Assembly (NCBI RefSeq): GCF_036370855.1
Contig: NC_088101.1
Span: 6,393,501-6,457,500, forward strand
DNA from: Dromaius novaehollandiae
Taxonomy: Eukaryota; Chordata; Aves; Casuariiformes; Dromaiidae
DNA: 64,000 nucleotides
Reading direction: 5' to 3'
Each line of letters begins with the position of its first letter. The stretch's first letter is position 1. Made by a program: the position numbers and the translations under genes. Shown piece after piece: positions 59,769 to 64,000 of this stretch. Under the pieces are notes generated by a model, which worked only from the letters and a program-made list of their open reading frames with translations, had not been told where the DNA came from and searched no databases.

Positions 59769-62700
59769 GATCTCCTGCCCCGAGCAGCTGGGGGCCCCCG
59801 GCGTGGGGCACTGCGGCTGCTGCCCGCCACGCGCGGGGGGCCTCGATGGACCGCCACCTCCACCAAGCTGCAACGACACCGACGCCGCGGAGAGGCACCG
59901 TGGGCGCCTGGCCGCGATGCCACCGGCACCCCGTGGCTCCCGGCCAGGGCGGCTTCCCCGGCAGCACCCCGGGGCCGTGCGAGCCCCACGCACCCCCAGC
60001 TGTTGGCATCCACAGGGCCTCCGAATGCCTCCTTGGCCCGCGGGGCAGCAGCGCGGCTGCCAGCACCTACCTCCCGACAGGAACGCCAGGTCCTGCTGCT
60101 GCAGCCACGCGGTCGGCACTGTGTCCAGGAGGAGGCCTGGCATGAGGATGCCACTGTCAGGACATGGCCACAGCCATCGCCATGGCTCCAACCCCACCTC
60201 GACCTCGACCTCCGCCCCGACCCGACCCGGGGACGCGGCCGCGAGCAGTGCCAGAACCCAGCGCTGCCTCTCACCCAGGACGTGGACGGCTGCCACCTGC
60301 GGCGCCACGCAGCTCCCCATGCAGCAGCTCCGGGCTGTGCTCCAAAGCCTCTCCAGCAGCACGGGGCAGTCTTGGGCCTGGGGCAACGCAGGGGCGCAGG
60401 AGCTCGTCGCTGGCTCCAAGCACCCCTCTGTCCCCCCTCCATCCTCCCTCCACCCACGGCCCAGGCCCACGTGGCCCCCCGGCGCAGGAGCCACAGGGCG
60501 GGCGGCTAGCGCAGGGACACGGCCCCGGCGCAGTGCTCGCTCACCAGGTGCCTGCAGATCTCATTCTGCAGCTCAGCCGCGCTCAGCCCGATGCTTGCGG
60601 CAATGCGCTGCCGCACCCTCTTCGACCCCAGAAACGGGGCACACAGGTGCAGGGAGACCTTGCACGCCTGCAAAAGAGCACCGGGCCTGGTCACGGGGAT
60701 GCTGCGCGCCTGCCCCGGAGCTGAGCGAGGAACCTCGCCGCCGCAGCAGCACCAGCCAAGGCCTGCAGACACGTCGGCAACACGTGCCGGCCAGAGCAGC
60801 CCAAGGGCTCTTACGTTGCAGACGGCCGGGGCCGGGTCCCCGAGGTGCAGCACCAGGCTGGGAAATGCCGCCTCCACCTCTCTGCTGAAAAATGACCTCC
60901 TCCGAGAGGCGGAGGAGGCCAGGGCGCCATAGAGGACGAAGGCCGAGCGGCGCAGCACCTCTTCCTCCTGCAATGAGAAAGGCCGTTGGGCAGAGGCTGC
61001 GAGCGAGGGCGCCGCGCACGAGCCACTTGGCCCCAGCGGGGTGCTGCCCGCGGGGGACGGCGGCCCCGCGACGACTCCCGCCTGCCGACAGGAGAACGAG
61101 CGACTCCACTCACCGCCCCCCAGAACGCCCGGCTGGCCCTGGAGATCTCTTCAAAGGCAGAGCCCACGGCCCTCGCCTCCAGCAGCCCCAGCACCTTCGC
61201 CAGCACCAGCAGGCTCTCGGCAGCCACCTCTGTGCTGGCCGCGTCCTCCAGGCCTCTGAGCAGCACCGACACCACGGCCGCCCCGTGCCTCCGCAGCTGC
61301 AGAGCGACAGGCGCATGAACTGCTCACTGCTCCCACCTCTCACCGCTGCTCTCCGCCGCGGCGCCAAGGACGGCACTTGCCGGAGCAAGCCCGGAGCAGA
61401 CCCCAGCCACAGGAGCCCCAGCCGGCACCCCGTGTCCCCTTTGCCACCCTGATGATGCCAGAGCGAGGAGCGCGGCCTCAGCACGGCCCCGCGCCTGCCT
61501 CTGCTCCTCTCTCCGGGCTCCTCAAGCCCCCCGGGCAGCTCTCCACTCCGGGCTGCGCTCAGAGCCCAGGAAAGGCCGCCTCACCTTCGCGGGTGCTCCG
61601 CTGGCCGCGTTGCCCAGACCTCTCACAGCCATCTGCCGCACGGTGCTGACGGGGTCGCGCGCTCTCTCCCCCAAGGCCTCTAGGAGCGGCTTCAGCAGCT
61701 TCCTCTCCTCCACTAGCTTGTCCTTCATCAGCTGCAATCAAGTCACGTGGCCGCTAGCATCGGCCGCGATTCGCGCCGGGCGAGACGCAGGAACCCCTCC
61801 GAGCCCCCCCTGCTCTGCTGCTGCCTCACCTCAGCAAAGAAAGCTGTGGCCGTGAGCCGCAGGTTGGCAGAGGGCGAATCCAGCCAGGGGAAGAGGCTCT
61901 GCAGCAGGCGCTGTGGGACGAGCTCTGCGCGGAGCAGCACGCTGCGCACAGAGCACGAGCAGGCTCGTGACACGCAGTCACGCGGGACGGCCGCAGGCCG
62001 CGACTCCCACCTTCTCCCGCTCCCACGCAGACACCGCTCTGCACCTCAGCAGAGCTCCCAAGTGCGCAGGAAGCTCCCAGCAGCCCTTTCCCCGGGCGCA
62101 TCCCGGGCTCTCACCTCGCCAGGAGACACACGCCGGTGCTGTGAGCCCGGGGCTCTGCCAGGGACGCCCACGCTCCCTGCTCCCGGAGCAGCCGCAGCCA
62201 CCGATTGTCCAGGCACCTCGCCAGCACCAGCTCCAATGCCGCCACAAAAAGGCTGGTGAAAAAACCCAAAGAAAGCTCCAGGCACAGCAGTTTGGGGGAA
62301 GATTTCTCTTCAGCAGAGCCCCGCAACGGCCCCCGGCCGCAACACAGAGTTTATGGGCAGGAACGACCGTGCTGCGGCCAAATCCCCAGGCGCGCTGCCC
62401 TGCAGCGACCAGTCCCACCACCTCACGGAGGCAGCCCAGTGCCAGCGGGACAATTGGGTGCTCCTGCAAGGCCATGGACCGCACGACCAAAGACCTGGGG
62501 CACAGGCCAGCCCTGCCCCTGCCCCTACTCCTGCCACTGCCGCTCCTCACCTGCCCGGCATGTCAGCGCTCTCCAGGTCCCCAACGGACGGTGCCAGCTC
62601 CTCCCCCAGCGTCTCGCTGACCTGCCTCAGAAGGCCGGGAAGCAGGTAGGGAAGCAGGCGCTGGACCAGTGTCTTCCTCTGCAGCACTGACACCACCTCG

Positions 62701-64000
62701 CAGAGGGCGTGGGTGATCTGCAGAGAAATCCAACCAAGAGCCACCTGGTAAAACAAGGGCTTTTCCCACCAGCCACGGCCCCTGCCAGCCAGGGAGCTTT
62801 CACTGTCTCCAATTCTCACTGCAGCGACAGCCTTGCGGCCCAGCAGCAGCAAACTGTCCCGGCTCCCCACACTGCTAACGCTGTCGCCACCCCGGCACAG
62901 CACCCTGCGAGGCTCCACGGGCACTCGCAAAGGGCACAAAACTCCCTTGTGCAGAAGCACGAGCTGGAAAGCAGATGTGGAGTGGCACTAATGCCTGGGC
63001 CGCTGACCGTACCGTGCGAGGCTCCAGGGCAGCCTGGCTGCTGCCCAGCTCCCGAGTGCAGCACTCGCTCCTGTGGCTGCTCTTTCCCGCTGCCCTTAAC
63101 TTTTCAGTTAAGCACACCAGGATTTGGCACCCCAGGACGCTTCTCCCCAGGCTCCTCCACACCTCCACCATGTCGCTGCAAGGGAACAGATGCTTGCCCG
63201 TAAGCCCGCATCCCCGGGTACCTGCGGCACCCTCACGAGAGGCCAAACGCTCCCCTCGTCTGCATCGGGGATGGCGATGCCCAGGTCCGGACAGGGAAAC
63301 GAGCCCGTGATCCTGCAGCGCTCGCCTTTCCCGGGGAAAAACCACCTGCTTCCGACCGGGACCCCCCACGCAGGCACACCCCACGGCTGGGTCTGGCGGC
63401 AGAGGGAAGGGCGAGTGCACAGACCTGTCTGTGGGCAGGCACGCCTGGAGGAGGCTGTCGAGCACCGGCTGTGGGTGAGAGTGGGCCAGGAGGAACACGG
63501 CCCGCAGCACAAAGCACCTGCGAGCGCTCTGCCGGGTGCTCCGCAGGCAGGTGTAAAGGAGGTGCACGAGTTTGGGCACCTGAAAGGAGGAAGGCGACAA
63601 AGAATGGCTCGGCACGTCCTTTCCCCGTCTGTCTTCGGGGCCAACAGCCAACAACAGAGAGCAGCCAAAGGTGAATGCAAAAAACGCCTCTCACCTCCTC
63701 CTGGAATATTTGCTCTCCGCAATCCCCCAGGAAGGTGAGCGTCCACCGCTCAGCGGCCCACGCGCACACGGGCCTGGTGCACAGCAGGCTCTCCACAATG
63801 CTGCTCATGAAGCCTGAGGCCTGGCCTCGGGGGAAATATTTGCAAACGAGCTGGGGAGAAATCAGAAACACAAGCGACCACCTCACAGGCTGCTCAGATG
63901 CAAAACTCACGTCCTGACAGCAGCACCCCCACACACACACACATACATATCGTGGCCCCCGCTCTGCACTCCAGGGGCCAGTTACCTTCGCGATGTTGGT
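59764..64000 (-). CDS. MROH family protein, right gene, last 14 exons
   Basis: Minus-strand exons: 63986-64000 (cut by the window edge), 63695-63850, 63425-63579, 63013-63175, 62551-62717, 62115-62252, 61830-61941, 61585-61731, 61114-61296, 60815-60967, 60545-60667, 60275-60377, 60071-60136, 59764-59867. Summed length is 1,785 nt, a multiple of three, giving about 594 residues and TAA at 59,766-59,764. Lengths and phases equal those of exons 12-25 of the left gene except for small in-frame changes. HEAT-like helices are visible (STVRQMAVRGLGN, SPSANLRLTATAFFAE, KRVRQRIAASIGLSAAEL). The acceptor at 60,137-60,138 (ATGCCAG) is preferred over one 17 bases upstream because only it keeps frame. Protein identity to the left gene is moderate, so this is an older paralogue. 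No stops are seen; it looks functional. Confidence 0.83.

Noticed and set aside
60137-60153. Alternative acceptor that would add 17 nt to the penultimate MROH exon
   Set aside because: It shifts the frame; the acceptor at 60,137-60,138 gives a 66-nt exon, the same length as in the left gene, and preserves alignment to the stop.
59188-60888. 566-codon plus-strand frame over the minisatellite and right MROH 3' end
   Set aside because: It is antisense to well-spliced MROH exons and mostly encoded by a Pro-rich minisatellite.

Overview
This looks like vertebrate, most likely bird, nuclear DNA. The genes have many short exons with GT/AG splice sites. GC-rich intergenic DNA is packed with minisatellites, CpG islands alternate with AT-rich stretches, and one pyrimidine tract runs about 4.7 kb. 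The gene family present (maestro HEAT-like repeat proteins, MROH) is multiplied in birds. A small GC-rich chromosome would fit. The species cannot be named from the sequence.

Layout. (1) 1-16,958: the 3' part of an intact plus-strand MROH gene. Twenty-five exons join in frame into about 1,030 codons ending at 16,952. The intron between its 10th and 11th visible exons holds an antisense endogenous retrovirus (3,300-11,229). The two 1,170-bp LTRs differ, by eye, only in two homopolymer lengths, so the insertion is young. It has a 5-bp target duplication, a primer site for tRNA-Ser, three 68-bp leader repeats, gag, a -1 frameshift site and pol. Integrase is cut off in its core and there is no full env. 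(2) 16,138-36,680: the last exons and 3' flank of the MROH gene recur in inverted orientation (34,530-36,680) as a decayed copy missing splice sites. The 16-kb spacer holds CpG islands, three copies of a repeated module, and two exons of a G3BP2-like pseudogene on the minus strand. (3) 36,931-37,650: a tandem array with a period of about 169 bp. (4) 37,650-50,880: about 13 kb with no gene I recognise. (5) 50,885-55,548: the almost pure pyrimidine tract. (6) 55,592-59,660: an unassigned exon-like open frame, a second inverted copy of the CpG-island/AT-satellite module, another CpG-island promoter, and minisatellites. (7) 59,764-64,000: the last 14 exons of a second intact but diverged MROH gene on the minus strand, which runs off the right edge.

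The two intact MROH genes converge. They share exon lengths and phases almost exactly. In both, as in the decayed copy, the stop codon touches or overlaps the AATAAA signal. Gene 1 and the decayed copy are close (recent inverted duplication); the right-hand gene is an older paralogue. MROH proteins are alpha-helical HEAT-repeat proteins with poorly known function, so no pathway is claimed.
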